Part shown: piece by piece, positions 1 through 9,534 of the stretch | Layout of the letters: each line of letters starts with the position of its first letter | Position numbering within the stretch: the first letter of the stretch is position 1 | DNA from: Sinimarinibacterium flocculans | GTDB lineage: Bacteria; Pseudomonadota; Gammaproteobacteria; Nevskiales; Nevskiaceae | Length of the DNA: 64,000 bases | Reading direction: 5' to 3' | Assembly: GCF_003201205.1 (NCBI RefSeq) | Contig: NZ_QICN01000003.1 | Span: 124,001 to 188,000, forward strand | Translations under genes and position numbers: made by a program | The notes under the pieces: generated by a model | The model's database searches: none | Told to the model about the DNA's origin: nothing | Seen by the model: the letters and a program-made list of their open reading frames with translations, nothing else

Positions 1-39
1 TCATCACAAATGCGACGACCGGCGGACGCGACGAGAAAG

Positions 40-434
40 GTGGGAGCCGGCCTGTAAGCCGGGTTCTGTGCCGGACGCTTGCGCGCCCACGGCAGCCATT
101 CCTCTAGGCGCGGCGTCACCGCCGCGCTCCAGCAACCTACCCGGAAGGCACGCGGGCCACGCGTCGTACGGACGAGCCGTACACCTTCCCTATTTGGTCT
201 TGCTCCAGGTGGGGTTTGCCGTGCCGGTCCGTTGCCGGACTCGCGGTGCGCTCTTACCGCACCGTTTCACCCTTGCCTGTGCCCTGACACGTCGTGTCGG
301 GGCCATCGGCGGTCTGCTCTCTGTTGCACTTTCCGTCGGCTCGCGCCGCCCAGGCGTTACCTGGCACCCTGCCCTGCGGAGCCCGGACTTTCCTCCCCCG
401 CATTGCTGCGGCGGCGGCTGCCCGGCCGACTCCC
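40..434 (-). ncRNA. rnpB: RNase P RNA, bacterial class A
   Basis: This is the catalytic RNA of RNase P, which trims the 5' leader from tRNA precursors. Read on the minus strand, the 5' arm GGGAGUCGGCC (ending near 434) pairs with GGCCGGCUCCC at the 3' end (near 42) to form helix P1. The universally conserved GAGGAAAGUCCGGGCUCC block lies near the 5' end, and the conserved ACAGAACCCGGCUUA segment lies just before the 3' arm. AGAGGAAUGGCUGCC is also present. The length of about 395 nt fits the class A fold. The ends are set by the P1 helix and may be off by a few bases. A protein reading frame on the plus strand through this region is not credible. Confidence 0.95.
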
Positions 435-440
435 GGCGGC

Positions 441-446
441 ATTATC
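441..446 (-). promoter_or_regulatory. -10 element of the rnpB promoter
   Basis: GATAAT on the minus strand ends seven bases before the first base of the P1 helix of the RNase P RNA, which is the spacing expected for a sigma-70 -10 box. No good -35 hexamer is visible 16-18 bases further upstream. Confidence 0.55.
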
Positions 447-502
447 GCCGATCGCGATTGGGTAGAGTGCGCGACTCGTTCAGGTTTCTTGAGGGGGTTT
501 CG

Positions 503-937
503 ATGTCGCAGCAGCAGATTCGTCAGCACGTGCGCGTGCGTGCGCCGGTCGACCGCGTCTTCGCGTTCTTCGCCGACCACGAGCGTTTCATCAGGTTGAT
601 GGGCGGGCGCTGCCGACGGATCGTCGACGGACAGGAAGAGCCCAACGGGCTGGGGTCGGTCCGTCGCATCGGGCCGGGTCTGCTGTCCTTCGACGAGACC
701 ATCGTGACTTTCGACAAGAATGCCCGCATCGAGTACGCGATCACCCGTGGCAGCCCGATCCGCGCCCATCGCGGCACGATCGACTTTCGCGACGACCGTG
801 GCGCGACCGTCGTCGACTACGTGATCCGCTTCGAGCCGAAGATCCCGCTGACCGGCGGCCTCATCGCCCGCGGCCTGAAGCTGGCCTGGAATCTCAACGC
901 ACCGAAGGTCCTCGCGCGGCTCGAACAGGCGGCATGA
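503..937 (+). CDS. SRPBCC (START-like) family protein
   Basis: A 144-residue protein of the SRPBCC / polyketide-cyclase-like fold, a helix-grip domain that binds hydrophobic ligands. The N-terminal beta strand and helix (HVRVRAPVDRVFAFFADHE) is the typical opening, and the C-terminal amphipathic helix is present. There is no signal peptide, so it is probably cytoplasmic. The ATG at 503 follows a GAGGGGG ribosome site. A longer frame upstream runs through the RNase P RNA and is rejected. The stop overlaps the start of the next gene by 4 nt (ATGA), so the two are probably translationally coupled. The ligand is unknown; the family name is fairly sure, the function is not. Confidence 0.8.
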   Translation: MSQQQIRQHVRVRAPVDRVFAFFADHERFIRLMGGRCRRIVDGQEEPNGLGSVRRIGPGLLSFDETIVTFDKNARIEYAITRGSPIRAHRGTIDFRDDRGATVVDYVIRFEPKIPLTGGLIARGLKLAWNLNAPKVLARLEQAA

Positions 938-1710
938 GCCTGCGCGTCGTCTCGCACACCTGCTCGAACACCGAGATCGTCTGCGCGCTCGGCTGCGCGG
1001 ACCTGCTGGTCGCGGTCGACAGCGACTCGGACTTCCCGCCCGAGGTCGTCGGCGCGCTGCCGCAGCTCGGTCGCGATCTCGCGCTGGACACCGAAGCCGT
1101 GCGCGCACTGTCGCCGGACCTCGTGCTGACCTCGCTGACCGTCCCCGGCCACGAACGCGTCGTCGACGGCTTGCGCGACGCGGGGCTGCGCTGCCTGGTC
1201 ATCGAACCGTACTCGCTGCACGACGTCTATCGCAGCATCCACGACGTCGCCGCGGCACTCGGCGTGCCGGCGCGCGGCGCGGCGCTGGTCGAAGGGATGG
1301 AAGCAGCGATGCCGGCCCGGCCGGCGCGACCGGATGCGCCGCGCGTGCTCGTCGAATGGTGGCCGAAGCCGGTGATCGGCGCCGCACGCCGCTCCTGGGT
1401 ACACGACCTGATCGAACGCGCCGGTGCGCGCAACGCACTCGACGCGCACAACGCCCCGACGGCGACGCCACCAACGCCGCCGGCTGCCGATGCGATCGTC
1501 ATGTCCTGGTGCGGCGTGAAGGTCGAGAACTACCGCGCCGACGTCGTCCTGCGACGCGAGGGCTGGCAGGAAGTTGCCGCCATCCGTGAGGCCCGCGTGC
1601 AGGCCGTATCGGAGGCCTTTCTCGGCCGTCCGGGACCGCGCCTGGTCGACGGCTACCGCGCGCTGCGCGATCTGGTCGAGCGTTTCCATGCGCGCACACC
1701 GGCACACTGA
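934..1710 (+). CDS. BtuF-like cobalamin-binding protein
   Basis: A 258-residue protein of the BtuF / periplasmic-binding (TroA-like) fold. The opening RVVSHTCSNTEIVCALGCAD corresponds to the P-S-xTE segment of BtuF, and the strand-helix pattern PDLVLTSLTVPG followed by GLRCLVIEPYSLHDVYRSI is typical. Unlike true BtuF it has no signal peptide, so it seems cytoplasmic. This group of unexported BtuF homologues is widely annotated as cobalamin-binding, but the ligand is unproven. It overlaps the SRPBCC gene by 4 nt and is followed after 10 nt by a lipoprotein gene, so all three may be one operon. No BtuC or BtuD partners are in the window. Confidence 0.75.
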   Translation: MSLRVVSHTCSNTEIVCALGCADLLVAVDSDSDFPPEVVGALPQLGRDLALDTEAVRALSPDLVLTSLTVPGHERVVDGLRDAGLRCLVIEPYSLHDVYRSIHDVAAALGVPARGAALVEGMEAAMPARPARPDAPRVLVEWWPKPVIGAARRSWVHDLIERAGARNALDAHNAPTATPPTPPAADAIVMSWCGVKVENYRADVVLRREGWQEVAAIREARVQAVSEAFLGRPGPRLVDGYRALRDLVERFHARTPAH

Positions 1711-1720
1711 GGGCTCTGCC

Positions 1721-3421
1721 ATGCCACGCCCGTCCCTGCGTATTCTCGGCGCCAGCCTGCTGCTCGCCGCCTGCGGCACCTCGACGCCGCCGGATACCAC
1801 GCCCGCGGGACCGACGACTCCGGCCCAGCGCGACGCACCGACACTCGCGTCGCGCTTTCCCGGCATTCGCACCGTGCCCGATGTGCTGTGCCCGGAAGAC
1901 TACCTCGGCACCACCGGCCTGCTGACGCCGGCGCTGCTCGACGCGGGACGCTACAGCCCGCTCGACGGCGGCCCCGAGGCGCCGGCCGAGATCGTCGCGC
2001 TGCTGCCGCGCGACGTGCACCTGCGCGGCGGGCAGCAGTCCTTCGACGGCGGTCACTACTACGCCGTGCACGCCGGCCGCATCTACGTGAAGGCCAACCG
2101 TGAGGTCACCGGTATCGACGAACCGTGGCGCCAGTTGCGCATCCCGCGCTGCCTGGACGGCCAGGTCTCGGAAATCTCCGCCGACGGTACGGTGCTGATT
2201 GCGCTGGACGCCGGGCGCGGCATGTATACGCTGGACTACGCCAACGGCGCACTCGGAACCGGCGGCTGGACCCGCCGATGGGGGCCGCACTTCTGGCTCG
2301 ACCTCGGCGGCTGGGTGTTCGACGACGTGCGGGACTGGGCGACGACCCACCTCACCGCTCCGGACGACGAGTACTTCGTCGACGGTGGCGGGCGGCGGCA
2401 GACGCCTGCCGGCATCCTCAACGTCTTCCAGCTGCGTGGCGACGGACTGCGCATCACCTACACCGATCCGTGGCTGCCGATGGACGAAAGCCGCGAGGTC
2501 TGTGGTCCCGACCGCGGCACGCTGGTCATGGCGGGCCTGAGCGGCAGCGGCTCGACGGCGATGATCGTGACCGCACAGGGCGACATCCATACGCGCCTCT
2601 ACGAGTTCGACGTCTCCGGCGGCAATGCCGTGTTCCTCGACTACAGCTGGCAGGACCAGGACGCGGCGGCATCGCCGAAGATCCAGTTGCCGCCGCCGCA
2701 GTGGGTGCGCCACCCGCGCGTTCCGGGCGCGATCACCGATCGCATCAGCCTGCGCAAGCTATCTCCGGGCACCGAGCATCGGGTCATGCGCGTCGAGGGA
2801 CGCGACGCCGGCGGCAACGACGGCTACTGGGAGAAGGATCTCGCGCAGATGAGCCAGGGCGACTGGCGCTTCGTCGTCACCGGACAGCCGTTGCAGGGCC
2901 GCATGCTGCCGCTGCCGCCACCGCACCGCGGCCTGCCCGAGGACTTCCGCTACGAGGGCCGCATCGACGGACACGCGGCCGAACTGCCCGACTTCAATCC
3001 GTACTGCTCGCCGGCAAGCCTGCGCATCGAAATCGACGGCAGCGCACTGGAACTGGAGCTGCACACCACCGACGGGCTGCGACAGGAGCGGCGCGCGCGC
3101 GGGCTCGACCACTATCCGCGCTACTACCGCGCTGGGGTGATGGTGCCGCGCGCGTTGTGGTCGGCCCGTTCGCAGCAGCCGGCCGCCGTGCAGGCGTTCA
3201 TCGCCCGCCACTTCGGCGAACGCCGCGTGCTGGAAACCGAGGTCTACGCCACGCTCGGACGCATCGACATCGCGCAGGCCTGCTGGTCGCTGACACGCGA
3301 CGGCGGTGGACTCACGGACGACCCGACGCAGCCGCCGCTGCCCGATCCGGGCACCGCACTCGCGATCCTGCTCGCGCAACAGGAGGACGGTCGCAGCCCG
3401 CCGTTGTGCCTGCCGCCGTGA
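1721..3421 (+). CDS. large uncharacterised lipoprotein
   Basis: A 566-residue protein that I do not recognise. It begins with a lipoprotein signal peptide (MPRPSLRILGASLLLAACG) whose lipobox LAAC places the acylated Cys at about residue 18. A Thr/Pro-rich linker follows. The rest is soluble, rich in Tyr, Trp and acidic residues, and contains several strands that could form a beta-rich fold, with Cys at several separated places. The ATG at 1721 lies 10 nt after the BtuF-like gene and is preferred over an upstream start inside that gene because it exposes the signal peptide. It ends 25 nt before the convergent hisD. It is probably anchored in the outer membrane facing the periplasm. Confidence 0.7.
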   Translation: MPRPSLRILGASLLLAACGTSTPPDTTPAGPTTPAQRDAPTLASRFPGIRTVPDVLCPEDYLGTTGLLTPALLDAGRYSPLDGGPEAPAEIVALLPRDVHLRGGQQSFDGGHYYAVHAGRIYVKANREVTGIDEPWRQLRIPRCLDGQVSEISADGTVLIALDAGRGMYTLDYANGALGTGGWTRRWGPHFWLDLGGWVFDDVRDWATTHLTAPDDEYFVDGGGRRQTPAGILNVFQLRGDGLRITYTDPWLPMDESREVCGPDRGTLVMAGLSGSGSTAMIVTAQGDIHTRLYEFDVSGGNAVFLDYSWQDQDAAASPKIQLPPPQWVRHPRVPGAITDRISLRKLSPGTEHRVMRVEGRDAGGNDGYWEKDLAQMSQGDWRFVVTGQPLQGRMLPLPPPHRGLPEDFRYEGRIDGHAAELPDFNPYCSPASLRIEIDGSALELELHTTDGLRQERRARGLDHYPRYYRAGVMVPRALWSARSQQPAAVQAFIARHFGERRVLETEVYATLGRIDIAQACWSLTRDGGGLTDDPTQPPLPDPGTALAILLAQQEDGRSPPLCLPP

Positions 3422-3446
3422 TCCGCGCTGCGCGCGGCGGCCGCGC

Positions 3447-4739
3447 TCAGGCGCGGTCGCGTGCGGACTGGGCGTGTGCCTGCAGGCCTTCGGCGTCGGC
3501 GATGCGACCGGCGATCGCGGCCAGCGGTCGCGCACCCTCGGGCGTGCATTCGATCAGACTCGAGCGCTTCTGGAATTCGTAGACGCCGAGCGGATTCGAG
3601 AAGCGCGCGGCGCGCGAGGTCGGCAGTACGTGGTTCGGACCGGCGCAGTAGTCGCCGAAGGCCTCCGGGGTGTGGCGGCCGATGAAGATCGCGCCGGCGT
3701 GGCGGATCTTCGGCAGCAAGGCCCGCGGCGCGTCGACCGCCAGCTCCAGATGTTCCGGCGCGATGCGGTTGGAGACCGCGCAGGCCTCGTCGAGATCGCG
3801 CACCAGGATCAGCGCACCGCGCTCGCGGATCGAGACTTCGACGATGCCGGCGCGCGGCAGCGTGGCGACCCGCTCGTCCATCGCCGCGGCGACGCGATCG
3901 AGAAAGGCCGCGTCGGTCGAGATCAGGATCGACTCGGAATCCTCGCCGTGCTCGGCCTGGGAGAACAGGTCCATCGCGATCCAGCGCGGATCGGACGCCC
4001 CGTCGCTGATGACGACGATTTCCGACGGTCCGGCGATCGAGTCGATGCCGACCTTGCCGAACACCGCGCGCTTGGCGGCCGCAACGAAGGCGTTGCCGGG
4101 CCCGACGATCTTGTCGACCGAGGGAATCGTCTGCGTGCCGTAGGCCAGCGCAGCCACCGCCTGCGCCCCGCCGAGCGTGAACACGCGATCGACACCGGCC
4201 AGGTGCGCGGCCGCGAGCACGACCGGGTTCAGTTCGCCGCCCGGCGCGGGCACGACCATGACGATCTCGTCGACACCGGCAACCCGCGCCGGAATCGCGT
4301 TCATCAGTACCGACGACGGATAGGCCGCCTTGCCGCCGGGCACGTAGAGCCCGACACGATCGAGCGGCGTGACCTGCTGGCCGAGACGGTTGCCGAGCCC
4401 GTCGGTGAACTCGAAGCCCTGCAGCTTCTGGTGCTCGGCATAGGCGCGGATGCGCGTCGCCGCCTGCTCAAGCGCGTCGCGCAGCGCCGGGTCGAGCGCA
4501 TCCCAGGCGTGTTGGCGCGTCTCGCGCGGAACGCTCAGTTCCGCCGCGGACGTCAGCGTGCGGCGGTCGAAGCGGTTCGTCAGCTCGACGAGCGCCGCGT
4601 CTCCGCGCTGGCGCACGTCGGCGATGATCTGGTCCACCGCGCGCACGACCTCGGCGCCGGCTTCCGGGGCACGATCGAGCAGCGCGTCGAGTCGAGCATC
4701 GAAGTCCGCGTCGCGGGTGTCGAGGCGGTGAACCTGCAT
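3447..4739 (-). CDS. hisD: histidinol dehydrogenase
   Basis: HisD oxidises L-histidinol to L-histidine in two NAD-dependent steps, the last reactions of histidine synthesis. The 430-residue length is standard. Family landmarks are visible: [44 protein letters not shown], the IDSIAGPSE segment and [11 protein letters not shown], which carries zinc and catalytic residues. The ATG at 4739 shares one base with the hisG stop (TGATG); a GTG three bases earlier is an alternative. It is co-transcribed after hisG. No hisC or hisB follows: the convergent lipoprotein gene lies directly downstream, so the his operon here is just hisG-hisD. Confidence 0.97.
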   Translation of the reverse strand: MQVHRLDTRDADFDARLDALLDRAPEAGAEVVRAVDQIIADVRQRGDAALVELTNRFDRRTLTSAAELSVPRETRQHAWDALDPALRDALEQAATRIRAYAEHQKLQGFEFTDGLGNRLGQQVTPLDRVGLYVPGGKAAYPSSVLMNAIPARVAGVDEIVMVVPAPGGELNPVVLAAAHLAGVDRVFTLGGAQAVAALAYGTQTIPSVDKIVGPGNAFVAAAKRAVFGKVGIDSIAGPSEIVVISDGASDPRWIAMDLFSQAEHGEDSESILISTDAAFLDRVAAAMDERVATLPRAGIVEVSIRERGALILVRDLDEACAVSNRIAPEHLELAVDAPRALLPKIRHAGAIFIGRHTPEAFGDYCAGPNHVLPTSRAARFSNPLGVYEFQKRSSLIECTPEGARPLAAIAGRIADAEGLQAHAQSARDRA

Positions 4740-5365
4740 CACTTCACCAGCGCGGCGACGCGCGCCAGCAGCGACTGGATCGCCGCGTGCTTCATCTTCA
4801 TCGCCGCCTTGTTGACGACCATGCGCGAGGTCACCTGGCAGATCGTTTCAATCTCGACCAGGCCGTTGGCCTTGAGCGTACCGCCGGTCGCCACCAGGTC
4901 GACGATCAGGTCGGCAAGGCCGACCAGGGGCGCCAGCTCCATCGAGCCGTAGAGCTTGATGATCTCGACCTGCTCGCCCTTGGCCGCGAAATGCCGGCGC
5001 GTGATCGCCGGGTACTTGGTGGCGATGCGCAGGCGCTGCACCCCGTCCGGACGCGGCCCATCCTTCTTCGCGGCCACCGACAGCCGGCAGCGTGCGATAC
5101 CGAGGTCCAGCGGCTCGTACAGCGCCGCGCCGCCGTGCTCCATCAGCACGTCCTTGCCGACGATGCCCAGATCGGCCGCGCCATGCTCGACATAGGTCGG
5201 CACGTCGGCCGGGCGCACGATCAGCAGCGACACCGCCTTGTCGCGCGACGGCACGCGCAGCAGGCGATCGATGTCGCCCGCAGGATCGAGGCCGAGCTTG
5301 GCCAGCAGCGGCAGGCTCTCCTCGAGAATGCGGCCCTTGGACAGGGCGATGGTCAGCGCAGTCAT
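4739..5365 (-). CDS. hisG: ATP phosphoribosyltransferase, short form
   Basis: HisG joins ATP and PRPP, the committed step of histidine synthesis. At 208 residues it is the short form, which lacks the C-terminal regulatory domain and in known cases works with the HisZ regulatory subunit, a histidyl-tRNA synthetase paralogue. HisZ is not in this window. The start [22 protein letters not shown], the [11 protein letters not shown] block and the PRPP-binding [11 protein letters not shown] segment are all present. Its stop overlaps the hisD start. It follows murA and a NYN-domain gene, echoing the murA-hisG-hisD order of pseudomonads. Confidence 0.96.
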   Translation of the reverse strand: MTALTIALSKGRILEESLPLLAKLGLDPAGDIDRLLRVPSRDKAVSLLIVRPADVPTYVEHGAADLGIVGKDVLMEHGGAALYEPLDLGIARCRLSVAAKKDGPRPDGVQRLRIATKYPAITRRHFAAKGEQVEIIKLYGSMELAPLVGLADLIVDLVATGGTLKANGLVEIETICQVTSRMVVNKAAMKMKHAAIQSLLARVAALVK

Positions 5366-5404
5366 GGCGGCAGCGCGCGAACGGGGACGGCGGATGGGGG
5401 CGTG

Positions 5405-5410
5405 ATTGTA
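5405..5410 (-). promoter_or_regulatory. possible -10 element for hisG
   Basis: TACAAT on the minus strand lies 40 bases before the hisG ATG, in the short gap after the NYN gene. No clear -35 partner is seen, so hisGD may have its own promoter or may rely on read-through from murA. Confidence 0.3.
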
Positions 5411-5421
5411 GCGGTGCCGGC

Positions 5422-6168
5422 TCAGTTCTTCCTGCGCTTGTCGCGGAGATACAGGGTTTTCTGCTTGCCGTCCGCGGACTTGCGCTCGTCAATCTCGAAC
5501 AGTGCGGTCGCGACGACCAGTTCGCTGAGCTTCTTGAAACCGTAGTTGCGCGAGTCGAAGTCGGGCGCCTGCTTGCTGATCAGGCTGCCCACGGCGCCCA
5601 GACCCGCCCAGCCCTCGTCGTCGCTGGCCGCATCCACCGCCTCGCGCAGCAGGCGCACCAGCTTGGCGTCCTGCTTGAGCGTGGCCGCCGGCTTGGGTTT
5701 CGGACGCGCCTCGGCCTCGTCGGACGCGGATTCGCGCAACACGTCGAGATAGACGAACTTGTCGCAGGCCGACACCAGCGAACCCGGCGTCTTGCGCTCG
5801 CCGAAACCGAAGACCGTCATGCCGGACTCGCGCAGGCGCGAGGCAAGACCGGTGAAATCGCTGTCGCTGGAGACTAGGCAGAAGCCGTCGAAGCGCTCGG
5901 TGTAGAGCAGATCCATGGCGTCGATGATCATGCGGCCATCGGTCGCGTTCTTGCCGGTGGTGTAGCGGAACTGTTGCACCGGCTGGATTGCGTGCTCGGC
6001 GAGCATTTCCTTCCAGCCCTTGAGGTTGGGCAGCGTCCAGTCGCCATAGATGCGTTTGACGCTGGCGACGCCGTACTTGGCGATCTCGGCGAGCAGGGCC
6101 TCGGCGATGCCCGGCTGCGTATTGTCGGCATCGATCAGCACCGCGAGCTTTCGGGTCGGTTCGGCCAT
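5422..6168 (-). CDS. NYN-domain (LabA/DUF88-like) protein with C-terminal OST-HTH-like region
   Basis: A 248-residue protein. Residues 1-150 form a NYN domain, a PIN-like nuclease fold: LAVLIDADN near the N terminus, then [14 protein letters not shown] and [19 protein letters not shown] give the acidic residues expected of a metal-dependent RNase site. After a charged linker (about 155-175), residues 180-245 resemble the OST-HTH/LOTUS winged-helix region that often follows LabA-type NYN domains and is thought to bind RNA. The ATG at 6168 follows an AGGAGAA ribosome site. It sits between murA (14 nt gap) and hisG. Substrate unknown; an RNA-processing role is inferred from the family. Confidence 0.85.
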   Translation of the reverse strand: MAEPTRKLAVLIDADNTQPGIAEALLAEIAKYGVASVKRIYGDWTLPNLKGWKEMLAEHAIQPVQQFRYTTGKNATDGRMIIDAMDLLYTERFDGFCLVSSDSDFTGLASRLRESGMTVFGFGERKTPGSLVSACDKFVYLDVLRESASDEAEARPKPKPAATLKQDAKLVRLLREAVDAASDDEGWAGLGAVGSLISKQAPDFDSRNYGFKKLSELVVATALFEIDERKSADGKQKTLYLRDKRRKN

Positions 6169-6182
6169 GCCGGTTCTCCTGG

Positions 6183-7767
<1,585 letters not shown>

Positions 7768-7769
7768 GC

Positions 7770-8537
7770 TCACCTCTTGATCTTGTAGCCGGTCACCAGC
7801 ATCCACAGGCACACCGCGGACGCCACGACGAAGAAGCCGCCGCACCAGGCCAGACTCTGCCAGATCGGCACGTCGGCGTGGCCGAAGAAGCCGTAGCGGA
7901 ATCCGTCGATCATGTAGAAGAACGGATTGAAGTGGCTGGCGTGGTACCACAGCGGCGGCAGCGCATGTACCGAGTAGAACACGCCGGACAGGAACGACAG
8001 CGGCATGATGAAGAAGTTGGTGAACGCCGCGATGTGATCGAACTTCTCGGCGACGATCCCGGCGATCATGCCGACCGCGGCAAGTCCGGCGCCGGACAGC
8101 AGGAACACCGCCAGCAGCGCCAGCGGCGCTTCCACCGGCAGCGGCACGAACAGCGTCGTCACCGCCAGCATCGCCACGGCGACCAGACACACGCGCACCA
8201 GCGCGGCGAGCACGTAGGCACCGAACCATTCCAGCGGCCCGATCGGCGCCATCTGCAGGAACACCAGATTGCCCATGACCTTGGACTGGGTCAGGCTCGA
8301 CGAGGTGTTGGCGAAGGCGTTCTGGATCACCGTCATCATCACCAGGCCCGGCAGCAGGAACTCGGTGTAGCTGATGCCCTCGTAGGCCGAGGCGCGGTCC
8401 TTGAGTGCCTGCGCGAAGACCAGCAGGTAGAGCATCGCCGTGATCACCGGCGCGGTCACGGTCTGACCGAGCACGCTCCAGAAGCGCTTGATCTCCTTCT
8501 TCAGCAGCGTGACGAACGCGATCCGGTCCGGGCTCAT
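7770..8537 (-). CDS. ABC-2 type exporter permease (YadH-like)
   Basis: A 255-residue integral membrane protein of the ABC-2 family, with about six predicted hydrophobic helices. It starts with a cytoplasmic amphipathic segment (LLKKEIKRFWSVLGQTVTAP) typical of YadH-type permeases and ends with GYKIKR. The conserved mid-protein FFIMPLSFLSGVFYSV segment is present. Its ATG overlaps the stop of the ATPase gene by 4 nt, so the two form one exporter. YadGH homologues are uncharacterised or linked to lipid and polysaccharide export; the substrate here is unknown. Its place between murA-ibaG and the yrbG divergon is where mlaFEDCB stands in E. coli. Confidence 0.9.
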   Translation of the reverse strand: MSPDRIAFVTLLKKEIKRFWSVLGQTVTAPVITAMLYLLVFAQALKDRASAYEGISYTEFLLPGLVMMTVIQNAFANTSSSLTQSKVMGNLVFLQMAPIGPLEWFGAYVLAALVRVCLVAVAMLAVTTLFVPLPVEAPLALLAVFLLSGAGLAAVGMIAGIVAEKFDHIAAFTNFFIMPLSFLSGVFYSVHALPPLWYHASHFNPFFYMIDGFRYGFFGHADVPIWQSLAWCGGFFVVASAVCLWMLVTGYKIKR

Positions 8538-9457
8538 GGACGGGCCTCCGCACGCTCGCCGGTCAGGTCGATGAAGATGTCCTCGAGGTCCGGCTCGCGC
8601 GTCTGCACGTCTTCGATCGCCACGCCGGCGTCGCGCAGCGCGGTGAAGACGCTGCCGATCGGGTGCCGCGCCGTCTCCAGCTTGAGTTCGACCACCCCAT
8701 TGACCTCGCCGGCGATCAGCGGCTGCAGCGCCTCGGGCAGTTGCGCGCCGTCCGCCAGCTTGAGCCGCAGGAAGCGGAACGGGTGGCGCGCGAGCAGCTC
8801 GCGCGTGGTCTCGACGACCTGCAGCGCGCCGTGATCGAGGATCGCGATGCGCCCGCACAGCTCCTGCGCCTCCTCCAGGTAGTGCGTGGTCAGCACAACC
8901 GTCGTGCCGTTGCGGTGCAGATCGGTCATGAAGCGCCACAGCGTGCGTCGCAGTTCCACGTCGACGCCGGCGGTCGGCTCGTCGAGGATGACCACCGGCG
9001 GCCGGTGCACCAGGGCCTGTGCGATCAGCACCCGGCGCTTCATGCCGCCGGACAGCGCGCGCATCGAGGTACCGGCCTTGTCGGCGAGGTCGAGGCGTTC
9101 GAGCATCTCGTCGATCCACGGCCAGGATTCGCGTCCGCACCCGTAGTAGCCGGCCTGGATGCGCAGCATGTCGCGCACGTTGAAGAACGGGTCGAACACC
9201 AGCTCCTGCGGGACGACGCCCAGACTGCGCCGCGCAGCGCGGAAATCGCGCACGATGTCGTGTCCCATGACCGCGATCTGCCCGGCGTTCATGCGCACGA
9301 GTCCGGCGATGATGTTGATCAGCGTCGATTTGCCGGCACCGTTGGGACCGAGCAGTCCGAAGAACTCGCCCGCGGCGACCGACAGGTCGATACCGCGCAG
9401 GGCGTCCAGACGGCCGTAGGATTTGCGGACACCGGCGATGGAGAGGGCCGCAGTCAT
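8534..9457 (-). CDS. ABC transporter ATP-binding protein (YadG-like)
   Basis: A 307-residue ATPase that would power the ABC-2 permease encoded next. Walker A is GPNGAGKST (near residue 38), the signature is LSGGMKRRVLIAQAL, Walker B is VVILDEPTAGVD and the switch His is in TTHYLEEAQ. The last 80 residues form the extra C-terminal domain common in drug- and lipid-type ABC-2 ATPases. The ATG at 9457 lies only about 10 bases from a TATAAT box. The stop overlaps the permease start by 4 nt. The gene is divergent from the photolyase. Confidence 0.95.
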   Translation of the reverse strand: MTAALSIAGVRKSYGRLDALRGIDLSVAAGEFFGLLGPNGAGKSTLINIIAGLVRMNAGQIAVMGHDIVRDFRAARRSLGVVPQELVFDPFFNVRDMLRIQAGYYGCGRESWPWIDEMLERLDLADKAGTSMRALSGGMKRRVLIAQALVHRPPVVILDEPTAGVDVELRRTLWRFMTDLHRNGTTVVLTTHYLEEAQELCGRIAILDHGALQVVETTRELLARHPFRFLRLKLADGAQLPEALQPLIAGEVNGVVELKLETARHPIGSVFTALRDAGVAIEDVQTREPDLEDIFIDLTGERAEARP

Positions 9458-9466
9458 AGGGCGCGG

Positions 9467-9472
9467 ATTATA
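9467..9472 (-). promoter_or_regulatory. -10 element for the exporter-ibaG-murA operon
   Basis: A perfect TATAAT on the minus strand ends nine bases before the ATPase ATG. A start site about seven bases downstream would leave a leader of only two or three bases, so the transcript may be leaderless. A -35 match is not obvious. Confidence 0.55.
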
Positions 9473-9534
9473 GGGCCGGCCGCATCCGTTCGCCGGCCGA
9501 CACGTACATACTCCCCGAACAGCCGAAGCCCGCC

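Noticed and set aside
68-502. Long N-terminal extension of the SRPBCC gene
   Set aside because: It would be translated through the conserved RNase P RNA; the ATG at 503 with its own ribosome site is the sensible start.
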